From Curtobacterium sp. MCLR17_007 (GTDB lineage: Bacteria > Actinomycetota > Actinomycetes > Actinomycetales > Microbacteriaceae): 64,000 nucleotides of DNA. The stretch is taken from positions 2,480,001 through 2,544,000 of the forward strand of contig NZ_CP126271.1 of assembly GCF_003234655.2 (NCBI RefSeq), written 5' to 3'. The notes under the pieces are model-generated. The model had not been told where the DNA came from. It did not search any database and saw only the letters and a list, made by a program, of their open reading frames with translations. Positions 1-9,229 of this stretch are shown here, one piece after another; within the stretch, counting starts at the first letter, position 1; the number at the start of each line of letters is the position of its first letter. The position numbers and the translations under genes were made by a program.

Positions 1-236
1 ACAGCGCGGTGCTCACCTTCGCCGACGACGTGTCCGCGGACGAGGTCGACGCGTACGTGGCGACCGGTGAACCGCTCGAGGTCGCCGGGGCCTTCACGAT
101 CGACGGACGGGCCGCGGCGTACATCACCCGCATCGACGGCGCCCCGTCCGCCGTGGTCGGACTGTCCCTGCCGGTGCTCCGTTCGATGCTGCTGCGTGGC
201 TTCGGCGTGGCCTGGCACGACCTGTGGGCACTGTAG
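1..236 (+). CDS. maf: Maf family nucleotide pyrophosphatase, C-terminal fragment
   Basis: This is the 3' end of a gene cut by the window edge; the reading frame is open from base 3 and stops at 236. The roughly 77 visible residues match the C-terminal part of Maf/YhdE proteins, which hydrolyse non-canonical or modified nucleoside triphosphates in the cytoplasm and have been linked to septum control. Supporting signals are the GAFTIDGRAA segment, the acidic/aromatic stretch around YITRIDGAPSAVVGLSL, and the ending FGVAWHDLW. In actinobacteria maf commonly sits just upstream of the acyl-CoA carboxylase alpha gene, as here with 79 bp between them. The catalytic N-terminal half lies outside the window, so activity cannot be judged. 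Confidence 0.85.
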   Translation, partial: SAVLTFADDVSADEVDAYVATGEPLEVAGAFTIDGRAAAYITRIDGAPSAVVGLSLPVLRSMLLRGFGVAWHDLWAL

Positions 237-301
237 ACATCCACACTGCTTCACGGTCGTTCTTTGTGGATGCCGGTCAATTCCCGCTCCCGCAGCACGA
301 A

Positions 302-307
302 TACGCT
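302..307 (+). promoter_or_regulatory. putative -10 element of a leaderless promoter for the carboxylase gene
   Basis: TACGCT fits the actinobacterial TAnnnT -10 consensus and lies 8 nt before the ATG at 316. No Shine-Dalgarno sequence precedes that ATG. Transcription would therefore start at or next to the start codon. No clear -35 is visible. This is inference from spacing only. Confidence 0.35.
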
Positions 308-315
308 GACTTACC

Positions 316-2097
316 ATGCCCCGTATCAGCAAGGTCCTCATCGCGAACCGCGGCGAGATCGCCGTCCGCATCATCCGCGCGGCCCGCGATGCTGGCAAGG
401 CCTCGGTCGCCGTCTACGCCGACCAGGACCGCGACGCCCTGCACGCACGCCTCGCTGACGAGGCCTACGCGCTGAACGGCACCACCAGCGCCGACACCTA
501 CCTGGTGATCGACAAGATCATCTCCGTCGCACGACGGTCCGGCGCCGACGCCGTGCACCCCGGCTACGGCTTCCTGGCGGAGAACGCCGACTTCGCCCGC
601 GCCGTCCTCGACGCCGGGCTGGTCTGGATCGGTCCGTCGCCCGAGTCCATCGAGCGCCTCGGCGACAAGGTCTCCGCCCGACACGTGGCCGAGAAGGTCG
701 GTGCACCGCTCGCGCCCGGCACGATCGAGCCCGTGCAGGACGTGTCCGAGGTCATCGACTTCGTCGACCAGGTCGGGCTGCCCGTGGCGATCAAGGCCGC
801 GTTCGGTGGGGGCGGTCGCGGGCTGAAGGTCGTCCGCTCGCGCGATGAGGTCGAGGCACAGTTCGAGTCCGCGACGCGCGAGGCGATCGCCGCGTTCGGC
901 CGCGGCGAGTGCTTCGTCGAGAAGTACCTCGACAAGCCGCGCCACGTCGAGACGCAGTGCCTGGCGGACGAGCACGGCAACGTCGTCGTGGTCTCGACGC
1001 GCGACTGCTCGCTGCAGCGCCGCCACCAGAAGCTGGTCGAGGAGGCACCGGCGCCGTACCTCACCCCGGCGCAGGAGTCCCTGCTGTACGAGTCGTCGAA
1101 GGCGATCCTGCGCGAGGTCGGCTACGTCGGTGCCGGCACCTGCGAGTTCCTCATCGGCGCCGACGGCACCGTGTCGTTCCTCGAGGTGAACACCCGCCTG
1201 CAGGTCGAGCACTGCGTGTCCGAAGAGGTCACCGGCATCGACCTCGTGCGTGAGCAGTTCCGCATCGCCGAGGGCGGCACGCTCGACTACGACGACCCCG
1301 CGCCCCGTGGACACTCCTTCGAGTTCCGCATCAACGGCGAGGACGCCGGCCGCAACTTCTTCCCCGCGCCCGGCCCCGTGCACGTGTTCCACGCACCGTC
1401 CGGCCCGGGTGTCCGCGTCGACTCGGGTGTCGTGTCCGGTGACGTCGTGTCCGGCTCGTTCGACTCGATGCTCGCCAAGCTCGTCGTCACCGGTGCCACG
1501 CGTGCCGAGGCGCTCGAGCGGTCGCGGCGCGCACTCGCCGAGTTCGAGGTCGCGGGGCTGCCCACCGTCATCCCGTTCCACCGCGCCGTGGTGTCCGACC
1601 CGGCGTTCGCCACCGACGACGCGACGCCGTTCTCGGTGTACACGCAGTGGATCGAGACCGACTTCGTCAACGAGATCCCGGCGTGGAGCGGCTCCCCCGA
1701 GGAACTCCCGGTGCCCGCGTCGCGCGACACCGTCGTGGTCGAGGTCCAGGGCAAGCGCATCGAGGTCACCATGCCGTCGATCGTCGGCGGCGGCGCGGGC
1801 GCTGCGGCCGGTCGTCGTCCGGCCGGGCCCTCCGCTCCGCCGAAGCGCCGGTCGTCGGCGGTGCGCGGTGGGCTGACGTCGTCGGGCGCCGCGGTGACCT
1901 CGCCGATGCAGGCCACCGTGGTGAAGCTCGCGGTCGCCGAGGGTGACACCGTGGTGAAGGGCGACCTGCTCGTGGTGCTCGAGGCCATGAAGATGGAGCA
2001 GCCCGTGCAGGCCCACAAGGACGGCGTGGTCACCGGCCTGAACGCCCCCGTCGGCCAGACGATCTCGTCCGGCCACGTGCTGCTCGAGCTCGCGTAG
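316..2097 (+). CDS. acetyl/propionyl-CoA carboxylase alpha subunit (biotin carboxylase plus biotin carrier)
   Basis: This 593-residue protein is the biotinylated alpha chain of an acyl-CoA carboxylase (AccA3-type): it carboxylates its own biotin with ATP and bicarbonate and hands the carboxyl group to a separate beta subunit for malonyl-CoA or methylmalonyl-CoA synthesis. The N-terminus starts with the typical [16 protein letters not shown]. The ATP-grasp glycine loop ([12 protein letters not shown]) is near residues 160-172, and the biotin carboxylase signature [10 protein letters not shown] follows. A basic, Gly/Pro-rich linker around residues 495-520 leads to the biotinyl domain with EAMKMEQ, where Lys559 is the expected biotin site. 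Length is normal for the family. The ATG at 316 has no Shine-Dalgarno but follows a TACGCT box, which suggests a leaderless message. Beta and epsilon subunits are probably upstream of maf, outside the window. Confidence 0.95.
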   Translation: MPRISKVLIANRGEIAVRIIRAARDAGKASVAVYADQDRDALHARLADEAYALNGTTSADTYLVIDKIISVARRSGADAVHPGYGFLAENADFARAVLDAGLVWIGPSPESIERLGDKVSARHVAEKVGAPLAPGTIEPVQDVSEVIDFVDQVGLPVAIKAAFGGGGRGLKVVRSRDEVEAQFESATREAIAAFGRGECFVEKYLDKPRHVETQCLADEHGNVVVVSTRDCSLQRRHQKLVEEAPAPYLTPAQESLLYESSKAILREVGYVGAGTCEFLIGADGTVSFLEVNTRLQVEHCVSEEVTGIDLVREQFRIAEGGTLDYDDPAPRGHSFEFRINGEDAGRNFFPAPGPVHVFHAPSGPGVRVDSGVVSGDVVSGSFDSMLAKLVVTGATRAEALERSRRALAEFEVAGLPTVIPFHRAVVSDPAFATDDATPFSVYTQWIETDFVNEIPAWSGSPEELPVPASRDTVVVEVQGKRIEVTMPSIVGGGAGAAAGRRPAGPSAPPKRRSSAVRGGLTSSGAAVTSPMQATVVKLAVAEGDTVVKGDLLVVLEAMKMEQPVQAHKDGVVTGLNAPVGQTISSGHVLLELA

Positions 2098-2188
2098 CGC
2101 GGCTCGCGCGTCGCGCGCCGAACCGCGCGCCGGGCACCGGGCGCGCGTCCTCGCGCCCCGGAGCCGCGCGTACTTCGCGCCCCGGAGT

Positions 2189-2224
2189 GAACATCGCGCC
2201 CTGGAACCACGGGGCGCGATGTTC
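2189..2224. terminator. palindromic terminator between convergent genes
   Basis: Thirteen-base perfect arms (2189-2201 and 2212-2224) enclose a 10-base loop, between the carboxylase stop at 2097 and the convergent gene ending at 2226. A bidirectional terminator is the likely role. Just upstream the 13-mer TCGCGCCCCGGAG occurs twice (about 2152 and 2175). The arm sequence ATCGCGCCC recurs in the palindrome at 3306-3333. Confidence 0.6.
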
Positions 2225-2225
2225 G

Positions 2226-3185
2226 TCAGAGGGAGCGAAGCGTAGCAGCACGCCAAGCACCGGCCCAGTTCGGCCCGAGTGGCACACCGGCATCGTGCAG
2301 CCGCCGCGGCAACTGCCCGCCGGGCATGGCGTCGGCCCAGACGACGCGCCCGAAGTGGAAGATCTCGGGCTTGCGCCGAAGCGCGTCCTCGCGCCGCTTC
2401 TCCTCGACGACGACCTCGTCCGCTGACCGGCCCTTCCGGAGTCGAGCGTCGTGGTACTTGACGGCGCCGTCGAACTCGATGACCGTGCCCGAGGTCGGGT
2501 ACCAGAAGTCAACTCGCTCTTGCGTGCCCCATTCGGTGTCGAAGCCGTGCTGCAGGATCGGCTCCGGCGCGCCCAGGACATGCGCACCCCACCGAGTGAT
2601 GCTCTCGCCGGGCGATTCCGCCGCTGCATCGGCGACCTGGATGAGCTCCGCCGCGCGCCGACGCGCTCGCGCCGCACCCCGGGCGTGGAGTTCTGCGTCC
2701 AGAGCCGCTCGCGTGACTCCACGACGGAGAACGGCGTCGAGGACGACGATCGCTCGCCACGGATGCTCAGCGAGCGCGACGTCGACTGCCGTCACGACGA
2801 GCGACGTGACGGCGAGGCCCGACAGTATGACCGCCTCCGGAACCCGGCCAGCCGTGCCGACTCGCCGGACGATGCCCTTGGTCTGCCCTCGGTCGCGCGT
2901 GGGATCGGCGATCACCACTCGGTCGCCGAACGTCCCGATCCACGGGAGACCGTGCATGGCGACGGCTGACCGATGAGACACCACCAGCCCAGACCCGGGA
3001 AGGCGGTCCACGGTGCGGATGAGCGCCACGTGTCGATCACGATCGCTGGCCCCGTTCCACTGCGCAGCGTCCGCGAAGTTCCCGCGGGAGACCCTGACGA
3101 GTTCTCCCTTGGCCGCACTCCGACGGACACGGGCGGCCGACGCGGTGTCCACTCCCGCGCCCGTGGAGACCAGATCGATACACAC
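2226..3185 (-). CDS. AbiEi-antitoxin-like / DUF559-like protein, orphan
   Basis: This 319-residue protein has an N-terminal region that reads like the DNA-binding part of type IV antitoxins of the AbiEi class (short helical segment, then VSRGNFADA). A central part contains SHRSAVAMHGLPW, a common feature of these actinobacterial proteins. The C-terminal region (about residues 215-280) contains a VDFWYP / VIEFDGAVKYHD pattern followed by a Lys/Arg/Glu-rich helix, resembling DUF559 and Vsr-like endonuclease folds. The GTG at 3185 is chosen because an in-frame stop lies 36 bases upstream. No AbiEii toxin is adjacent, so a toxin-antitoxin role is not shown. The gene looks less GC-rich than its neighbours and is bracketed by related palindromes, which hints at independent mobility. 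Function is unproven. Confidence 0.6.
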   Translation of the reverse strand: MCIDLVSTGAGVDTASAARVRRSAAKGELVRVSRGNFADAAQWNGASDRDRHVALIRTVDRLPGSGLVVSHRSAVAMHGLPWIGTFGDRVVIADPTRDRGQTKGIVRRVGTAGRVPEAVILSGLAVTSLVVTAVDVALAEHPWRAIVVLDAVLRRGVTRAALDAELHARGAARARRRAAELIQVADAAAESPGESITRWGAHVLGAPEPILQHGFDTEWGTQERVDFWYPTSGTVIEFDGAVKYHDARLRKGRSADEVVVEEKRREDALRRKPEIFHFGRVVWADAMPGGQLPRRLHDAGVPLGPNWAGAWRAATLRSL

Positions 3186-3305
3186 CCGTCGAGCGTCACA
3201 GCTCGGAAGCGCGCCGGGCTACGAACGAGCGAGTATGTGGACGGGGCCGAGCGGACCACGGCATGTGGAGGACTTCCACCGCCGACCTTGCACCCCCGGA
3301 ACGAC

Positions 3306-3333
3306 ATCGCGCCCCGGGAAATCGGGGCGCGAT
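3306..3333. terminator. palindrome at the 5' side of the AbiEi-like gene, likely terminator of the phosphohexomutase gene
   Basis: Ten-base arms (ATCGCGCCCC at 3306-3315 and its complement at 3324-3333) enclose an 8-base loop. It lies 52 bp downstream of the stop of the minus-strand mutase gene. The arm sequence is shared with the palindrome at 2189-2224 on the other side of the AbiEi-like gene. Confidence 0.5.
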
Positions 3334-3385
3334 ATGCGTGCGGGGGTGCGAACCAGCCCAAGCAGCCGCGCCGCGCCGCGCCGCC

Positions 3386-5095
3386 CTACGACACGCGGGG
3401 GCGGATCGCGTCGGCGAGGGCCTCGACGAGCGACTGCGCCTCGGCAGGCGTCGCCGCCACGGTGTCGATGTAGACCTTCACCTTCGGCTCGGTGCCGCTC
3501 GGGCGGACGATGACCCGCGCCTCGCCGTCGAGGTCGTAGCGCAGGATGTCCGACGGCGGGAAGCCGTCGACCCCGGCGGCGTAGTCGGTCGTGCGCAGCA
3601 CGGTCAGCGGGCCGAGCGTCGACGGTGGTGACGACCGGAGGTCCTGCATGATCGTGCCGATGCGGGCGAGGTCGTCGACACGGGTCGCGACCTGTCCGGA
3701 CGCGAACGCACCGAACTCCGCCGCGAACGCGTCGAGCTGCCCGGCGATGCTCGATCCCGCAGCGGCGAGCGTCGTGGCCAGATCGAGCAGCACGAGCGCT
3801 GCCGAGATGCCGTCCTTGTCGCGGACGACCTCGGGGTCGACCAGGTAGCCGAGCGCCTCTTCGTAGCCGAAGAGCAGGTCGGGCACGCGGGACACCCACT
3901 TGAAGCCGGTGAGCGTGTCGCGGTACCCCAGGCCGTGCCGCTCGGCCACGCGGGACAGCGCCGGCGACGACACGATCGACGCGGCGAGCACCCCGGTCTG
4001 CCCCGAGGCGACGGCGCGCTGGGCAGCGCGCCAGCCGAGGAGCCACCCCACCTCGTTGCCGGACAGGCGGCGGTACGAGCCGGAGCCGTCCGGGATGGCC
4101 AGCGCGAGCCGGTCCGCATCGGGGTCGTTCGCGATGACGAGGTCGGCACCGACGGCCACGCCCCGGGCGATCGCCAGGTCCATCGCACCCGGCTCCTCCG
4201 GGTTGGGGAACGACACGGTCGGGAAGGCGCCGTCGGGCTCGATCTGCTCGTGCACCACCGCGGGCTCGGCGAACCCGGCCGCGGCGAAGACGGCGCGGGC
4301 GGTGTCCCACCCGACGCCGTGCATGGCCGTGTAGACGACGCTGGGCTGCGCGTCGACCGGGAGGGCCGGGGCCGGCACGATCGCGGCCGTCGCGGACACG
4401 TAGGCCCCGACCAGGTCCGCGCTCGCCACCGTGTGGTCGGTCGCCCGCGGCAGGTCACCGAGCGGCGTCGCCGCCACGGCGTCGATCGCCGCGGCGATGG
4501 TGGCGTCGACGGGCGGCACGATCTGCGACCCGTCGTCGTCCCCGCCGAGGTACACCTTGTAGCCGTTGTCGCGCGGCGGGTTGTGGCTGGCCGTGACCAT
4601 GACCCCGGCGCCGACGCCCAGGTGTCGGACGGCGAACGCGAGCACCGGTGTGGGCAGCGCGCTCGGCAGCAGCGTGACGTCGAGCCCCAGCCCGCGCATG
4701 ACCTCGGCGGAGTCCCGCGCGAACACGTCGGAGTTCACCCGACCGTCGTACCCGATGACGACGCTGCGGTCACGACCGGTGTCGATGAGGAACCGTGCGA
4801 GCCCGGCCGCGGCCTGGGTGACGACCACCCGGTTCATCCGCAGCGGTCCCCACCCGAGCTCGGCGCGGAGCCCGGCGGTGCCGAACTGCAACCGTCCTGC
4901 GAAGCGCTCGTGGAGCACGGCGAGGGCCGTCGCGTCCCCGCTGCCCGCGGCGGCGACGACCGCGTCGAGCTCGTCCCGCGTCTCGGGGTCGGGGTCCTGC
5001 ACCAGCCAGGCCCGTGCTGCGTCGAGGGGGGTGGTGTCGGTGACCAGGTCCCCGTCCGCGATGGCCCCGTCGGACGGCCCGGTGTACCCGCTCAC
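3386..5095 (-). CDS. phosphopentomutase/phosphomannomutase (alpha-D-phosphohexomutase family)
   Basis: This 569-residue cytoplasmic mutase interconverts 1- and 6- (or 1- and 5-) phosphosugars. The N-terminal FGTAGLRAELG, the phosphoserine loop VMVTASHNP (catalytic Ser170), the metal-binding DPDADR loop, GNEVGWLLGW and the phosphate-binding RPSGTEPKVKVY near the C-terminus are all present. The length near 570 fits the PGM2/PmmB subgroup rather than 450-residue ManB or GlmM enzymes. The GTG at 5095 overlaps the purine nucleoside phosphorylase stop by 4 nt, which fixes the start and implies translational coupling. Directly after a nucleoside phosphorylase, the most sensible job is conversion of ribose-1-phosphate to ribose-5-phosphate, although database names usually say phosphomannomutase. 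Confidence 0.9.
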   Translation of the reverse strand: MSGYTGPSDGAIADGDLVTDTTPLDAARAWLVQDPDPETRDELDAVVAAAGSGDATALAVLHERFAGRLQFGTAGLRAELGWGPLRMNRVVVTQAAAGLARFLIDTGRDRSVVIGYDGRVNSDVFARDSAEVMRGLGLDVTLLPSALPTPVLAFAVRHLGVGAGVMVTASHNPPRDNGYKVYLGGDDDGSQIVPPVDATIAAAIDAVAATPLGDLPRATDHTVASADLVGAYVSATAAIVPAPALPVDAQPSVVYTAMHGVGWDTARAVFAAAGFAEPAVVHEQIEPDGAFPTVSFPNPEEPGAMDLAIARGVAVGADLVIANDPDADRLALAIPDGSGSYRRLSGNEVGWLLGWRAAQRAVASGQTGVLAASIVSSPALSRVAERHGLGYRDTLTGFKWVSRVPDLLFGYEEALGYLVDPEVVRDKDGISAALVLLDLATTLAAAGSSIAGQLDAFAAEFGAFASGQVATRVDDLARIGTIMQDLRSSPPSTLGPLTVLRTTDYAAGVDGFPPSDILRYDLDGEARVIVRPSGTEPKVKVYIDTVAATPAEAQSLVEALADAIRPRVS

Positions 5096-5919
5096 AGGGC
5101 GGCCACGACCCGGGCGAGCAGGTCGGCGATCACCGGCTCGGCCACGCGGCCGGCCTCGAGCACCTCGGTGTGCGACAGCGGGGTCGTCTGGATGCCGGCG
5201 GCGAGGTTGGTGATGAGCGAGAAGCCGAGGACCTCCATGCCGGCCTGGCGGGCGGCGATGGCCTCGAGCGCGGTGGACATGCCGACGATGTGCCCGCCGA
5301 TGGCCTTCGCCATCTGGACCTCGGCCGGGGTCTCGTAGTGCGGCCCGCGGAACTGCGTGTAGACGCCCTCGTCGAGGGACGGATCGATCTGCTTCGCGAC
5401 GGCGCGGAGCCGGGCGGAGTACAGGTCGGTGAGGTCGATGAAGGTCGCGCCCTCGAGCGGGCTGTCGGCCGTCAGGTTGATGTGGTCGCTGATGAGCACC
5501 GGGGTACCGGGCTTCCAGTGCTCCTTGATGCCGCCGGCCCCGTTCGTCAGGACCATCGTGCCGGCGCCGGTCGCCGCAGCGGTGCGGACACTGTGCACGA
5601 CGCGACGCACGCCGTGGCCCTCGTAGTAGTGGGTCCGCGCACCGACGACGAGCGCGTGCCGACCGTCGGCCAGCCGGACCGAGCGGATCGTGCCGGAGTG
5701 CCCGGGGACCGCCGACGCACTGAAGCCGGGGACGTCGGCGGCGTCGATCGAGGACACGGTCTCGCCGAGCAGATCGGCCGCCTTGCCCCAGCCGGAGCCG
5801 AGCGTCAGTGCGATGTCGTGCCGTTCGATGCCGGACTCCGTGGCGATGACGGCGGCGGCGTCGCGGGCGACGTCGAACGGGTCGACAGCAGGGTCGTTGA
5901 GCGGGTTCGTGCTTGCCAT
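5092..5919 (-). CDS. punA: purine nucleoside phosphorylase
   Basis: This 275-residue trimeric-type purine nucleoside phosphorylase cleaves inosine and guanosine (and deoxy forms) with phosphate to free base and (deoxy)ribose-1-phosphate. Family hallmarks are ALTLGSGWG near the N-terminus, VPGFSASAVPGHSG, the phosphate-site segment ARTHYYEGHG, VLTNGAGGI, and FRGPHYETPAE followed by VGMSTALEAIAAR. Length is typical of the low-molecular-weight class. The ATG at 5919 follows a TAGCAT box with 6 nt spacing and no Shine-Dalgarno. The gene overlaps the following mutase by 4 nt. It may be transcribed separately from the PTS pair just upstream (42 bp gap). Confidence 0.95.
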   Translation of the reverse strand: MASTNPLNDPAVDPFDVARDAAAVIATESGIERHDIALTLGSGWGKAADLLGETVSSIDAADVPGFSASAVPGHSGTIRSVRLADGRHALVVGARTHYYEGHGVRRVVHSVRTAAATGAGTMVLTNGAGGIKEHWKPGTPVLISDHINLTADSPLEGATFIDLTDLYSARLRAVAKQIDPSLDEGVYTQFRGPHYETPAEVQMAKAIGGHIVGMSTALEAIAARQAGMEVLGFSLITNLAAGIQTTPLSHTEVLEAGRVAEPVIADLLARVVAAL

Positions 5920-5925
5920 GCCGCA

Positions 5926-5931
5926 ATGCTA
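5926..5931 (-). promoter_or_regulatory. -10 box of a putative leaderless promoter for the purine nucleoside phosphorylase gene
   Basis: Read on the minus strand, TAGCAT stands 6 nt before the ATG, with no ribosome binding site in between. It fits the TAnnnT-N6-8-start pattern seen at many genes of this window. Confidence 0.45.
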
Positions 5932-5962
5932 CGGGGCACCCGCGACCCCGCCGGACGCCGCG

Positions 5963-6250
5963 CTACGGAGCCGTCGGGTCCCCCAGCGACCGCTCGACCG
6001 CCGCGGCGATCTCGCGCTGGTCGAAGTGGTTGCGGATCACGATGACCTCGGCGTAGGTGTCGCCGATCGCCTCGACGAACTCCTGCGACGTCAGGATCAC
6101 GTTGGCGTCGTCGGCGACCTCGCGCACCGAGGCGACGTCGGCCGCCACGACCTCGGCGGACAGGCCGAGCGCCGCCAGGGCCTTCTCGGCGTTGACCTTG
6201 AGGATGGCGCTCGAGCCGATGCCCGCACCGCAGATGGTCACGATCTTCAT
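5963..6250 (-). CDS. PTS EIIB component, ascorbate/lactose-like (SgaB/UlaB type)
   Basis: This 95-residue single-domain protein begins MKIVTICGAGIGSSAILKVN. The P-loop-like CGAGIGSS with Cys8 is the phosphorylation site of EIIB proteins of the ascorbate-galactitol superfamily, which pass phosphate from EIIA to the sugar bound at EIIC. The ATG at 6250 overlaps the EIIA stop by 4 nt. No EIIC gene is present nearby or anywhere in the window. The pair is therefore either incomplete, works with a distant EIIC, or is regulatory. Ascorbate specificity is only an inference from sequence type. Confidence 0.85.
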   Translation of the reverse strand: MKIVTICGAGIGSSAILKVNAEKALAALGLSAEVVAADVASVREVADDANVILTSQEFVEAIGDTYAEVIVIRNHFDQREIAAAVERSLGDPTAP

Positions 6251-6693
6251 GCGGAGACCCCCATGACGGCGCGCACGTCGGCTGCCGAGGTGGCTGCGGC
6301 GAGGCGCGAGGTCACCGACTCGTCGTTGAACAGGTTGGCGATCTCGCCGATGGACTCGAGGTGCGTCCCGATCCCCGCGACGGCGAGCCCGAGCACGACG
6401 CTGACGGGGTCGTTGTGCGGGTGCCCGAACGCGACCGGCTCGGCGAGGGTCACGACCGAGAGCCCGTCGCGCACCACCGACGCGCCGGGACGGGCGTGGG
6501 CGAAGGCGAGCCCGGGCGAGATGACGATGTACGGCCCGTGTTCCTCGACCATGGCGATCATGGCGTCGGTGTACTCGTCGGTCGCTGCTCCTGACGCGAC
6601 GAGGGCGCCACCGGCCAGCCGGAGTGCGTCCCGCCACGACGCAGCGGACGCCCCCAGCACGACGGCTTCGTCGGACAGTGGCGGCAGGCTCAT
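6247..6693 (-). CDS. PTS EIIA component, mannitol/fructose-ascorbate type
   Basis: This 148-residue PTS EIIA domain of the Mtl/Fru/Ula fold has the conserved active-site region SPGLAFAHARPG (about residues 58-70), in which the His of AHARP is the phosphate acceptor. It also has the following VVTLAEPVAFGHPHNDPVSVVLGLA core. It would accept phosphate from HPr and pass it to the overlapping EIIB. The ATG at 6693 lies 4 bp past the adenosine deaminase stop, so the two genes are almost certainly cotranscribed. This places a sugar-PTS relay inside a nucleoside-catabolic operon, which is unusual. Confidence 0.85.
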   Translation of the reverse strand: MSLPPLSDEAVVLGASAASWRDALRLAGGALVASGAATDEYTDAMIAMVEEHGPYIVISPGLAFAHARPGASVVRDGLSVVTLAEPVAFGHPHNDPVSVVLGLAVAGIGTHLESIGEIANLFNDESVTSRLAAATSAADVRAVMGVSA

Positions 6694-6697
6694 CGGG

Positions 6698-7813
6698 TCA
6701 GGCCTCCGCGTACCCGGAGGTGATCATCGCGATGATCTCCTCGCGGTCCTCGAGCGGCAGGAACGACCCGAGCGCGGCGTTGATCTGGAACGCCGCGAGG
6801 TCGTCGAGGTCGTACCCGAACGTGCCCGCCAGCAGTGCGAGCTCCTTCGTGAGCGTGGTGTTGCTCATCAGGCGGTTGTCGGTGTTCACCGTGACGCGGA
6901 AGCCGAGCTGGTAGAGCACGTCGAACGGGTGGTCGGCGAGGTCGTCGCCCCACGCCGCGATCGCCCCGGTCTGCAGGTTCGACGACGGCGAGAGCTCGAG
7001 CGGGACCTCGCGGTCGCGGACCCACGAGGCGACCTCGCCCAGCGACGCCAGCGTGGAGCCGTCGCCCGCGTCGGACAGGGTGACGTCCTCGAACAGGCGG
7101 ACGCCGTGCCCGAGGCGCAGCGCGCGGCCGTCGACCAGCGCCGACCGGATCGATGCCAGGCCGTCGGCTTCGCCCGCGTGCACGGTGACCGGGAAGAGCT
7201 CGGAGGCCAGGTGGTCGAAGGCGGCTCGGTGGTTCGACGCGGGGAACCCGGCTTCGGCGCCCGCGATGTCGAACCCGACCACACCGCGGTCGCGGTGGCG
7301 CAGCGCGAGCTCGGCGATCTCGAGTGCACGGTCGGCGTGACGCATCGCGGTGACGAGCTGTCCGATGCGGATCGCACCGCCGGCAGCGTCGACCGCGGAC
7401 TCGATGCCGGCCTGCACTGCCTCGACCGTCTGGTCGAGGGTCAGTCCGCCCCGCAGGTGCTGCTCGGGCGCCCATCGGACCTCGCCGTAGACGACCCCGT
7501 CGGCGACCAGGTCCTCGACGAACTCGCGCGCCACGCGCTCGAGTCCGTTGGCGGTCTGCATCACGCTGGTGGTGACGTCGAAGGTCTTCAGGTACTCGAC
7601 GAGCGAGCCGGAGTCGGACTGGTCGGCGAACCACTGCCGCAGCGTGTCGGCGTCCGTCGAGGGCAGCGTGATGCCCTCGGCCGCGGCGAGCTCGATGATC
7701 GTCGCCGGACGCAGGCCGCCGTCGAGGTGGTCGTGCAGCGACACCTTGGGCAGGTCGTTGATGACGGCGCCCGCGTCGGGCAGTCGGTACGTGGGGACGG
7801 CGTCGGCGCTCAT
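6698..7813 (-). CDS. add: adenosine deaminase
   Basis: This 371-residue zinc enzyme deaminates adenosine and deoxyadenosine to inosine and deoxyinosine. Motifs are LPKVSLHDHLDGGLRP (metal-binding HxH), the GFDIAGAEAGFP segment, FPVTVHAGEADG (His and catalytic Glu region), LGHGVRLFED and the VTVNTDNRLMS metal-binding Asp. HxH is usually followed by LDG in the actinobacterial enzymes, as here. The ATG at 7813 (MSADAVPTY) is preferred to the longer frame because a TAGCCT box sits 7 nt upstream, which suggests a leaderless start. A strong hairpin at 7878-7920 separates it from thymidine phosphorylase. Its product feeds the purine nucleoside phosphorylase two genes downstream. Confidence 0.93.
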   Translation of the reverse strand: MSADAVPTYRLPDAGAVINDLPKVSLHDHLDGGLRPATIIELAAAEGITLPSTDADTLRQWFADQSDSGSLVEYLKTFDVTTSVMQTANGLERVAREFVEDLVADGVVYGEVRWAPEQHLRGGLTLDQTVEAVQAGIESAVDAAGGAIRIGQLVTAMRHADRALEIAELALRHRDRGVVGFDIAGAEAGFPASNHRAAFDHLASELFPVTVHAGEADGLASIRSALVDGRALRLGHGVRLFEDVTLSDAGDGSTLASLGEVASWVRDREVPLELSPSSNLQTGAIAAWGDDLADHPFDVLYQLGFRVTVNTDNRLMSNTTLTKELALLAGTFGYDLDDLAAFQINAALGSFLPLEDREEIIAMITSGYAEA

Positions 7814-7820
7814 GGAGACC

Positions 7821-7826
7821 AGGCTA
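7821..7826 (-). promoter_or_regulatory. -10 box of a putative leaderless promoter for add
   Basis: TAGCCT (minus strand) is followed by 7 nt and then ATG. It lies downstream of the terminator hairpin at 7878-7920, so add and the genes after it probably form a transcription unit separate from the transporter-cdd-deoA genes. Confidence 0.45.
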
Positions 7827-7877
7827 GCGGTGGTCACCGACTGCGTGCTCGCGCCTGTGGACAACTTCCGGGGCATC

Positions 7878-7920
7878 GGACTGGAGGCTCCCCACCGGTC
7901 CGGTGGGGGGCCTCCAGTCC
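7878..7920. terminator. long hairpin terminator after deoA
   Basis: GGACTGGAGGC at 7878 is mirrored by GCCTCCAGTCC ending at 7920, with CCCCACC/GGTGGGG filling the inner stem. It stands 14 bp after the thymidine phosphorylase stop (minus strand). It belongs to the GGAGGC-containing palindrome family found at 25483, 31943, 37963 and 45454. Confidence 0.75.
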
Positions 7921-7934
7921 GGCGCCCCGTCGGT

Positions 7935-9224
<1,290 letters not shown>

Positions 9225-9229
9225 GTGGA

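Noticed and set aside
277..2256. 659-residue open frame on the minus strand opposite the carboxylase
   Set aside because: It is rich in Arg, Gly and Ala with no recognisable motif and mirrors the codon structure of the real plus-strand gene; such antisense frames are expected at this GC content.
2226..3185. Complete type IV toxin-antitoxin system
   Set aside because: Only an AbiEi-like protein is present. Neither neighbour is an AbiEii nucleotidyltransferase toxin.
3386..5926. Fusion of purine nucleoside phosphorylase region and mutase into one 846-residue protein
   Set aside because: The upstream part is an out-of-frame translation of the phosphorylase gene. The real mutase starts at GTG 5095 with a 4-nt overlap.
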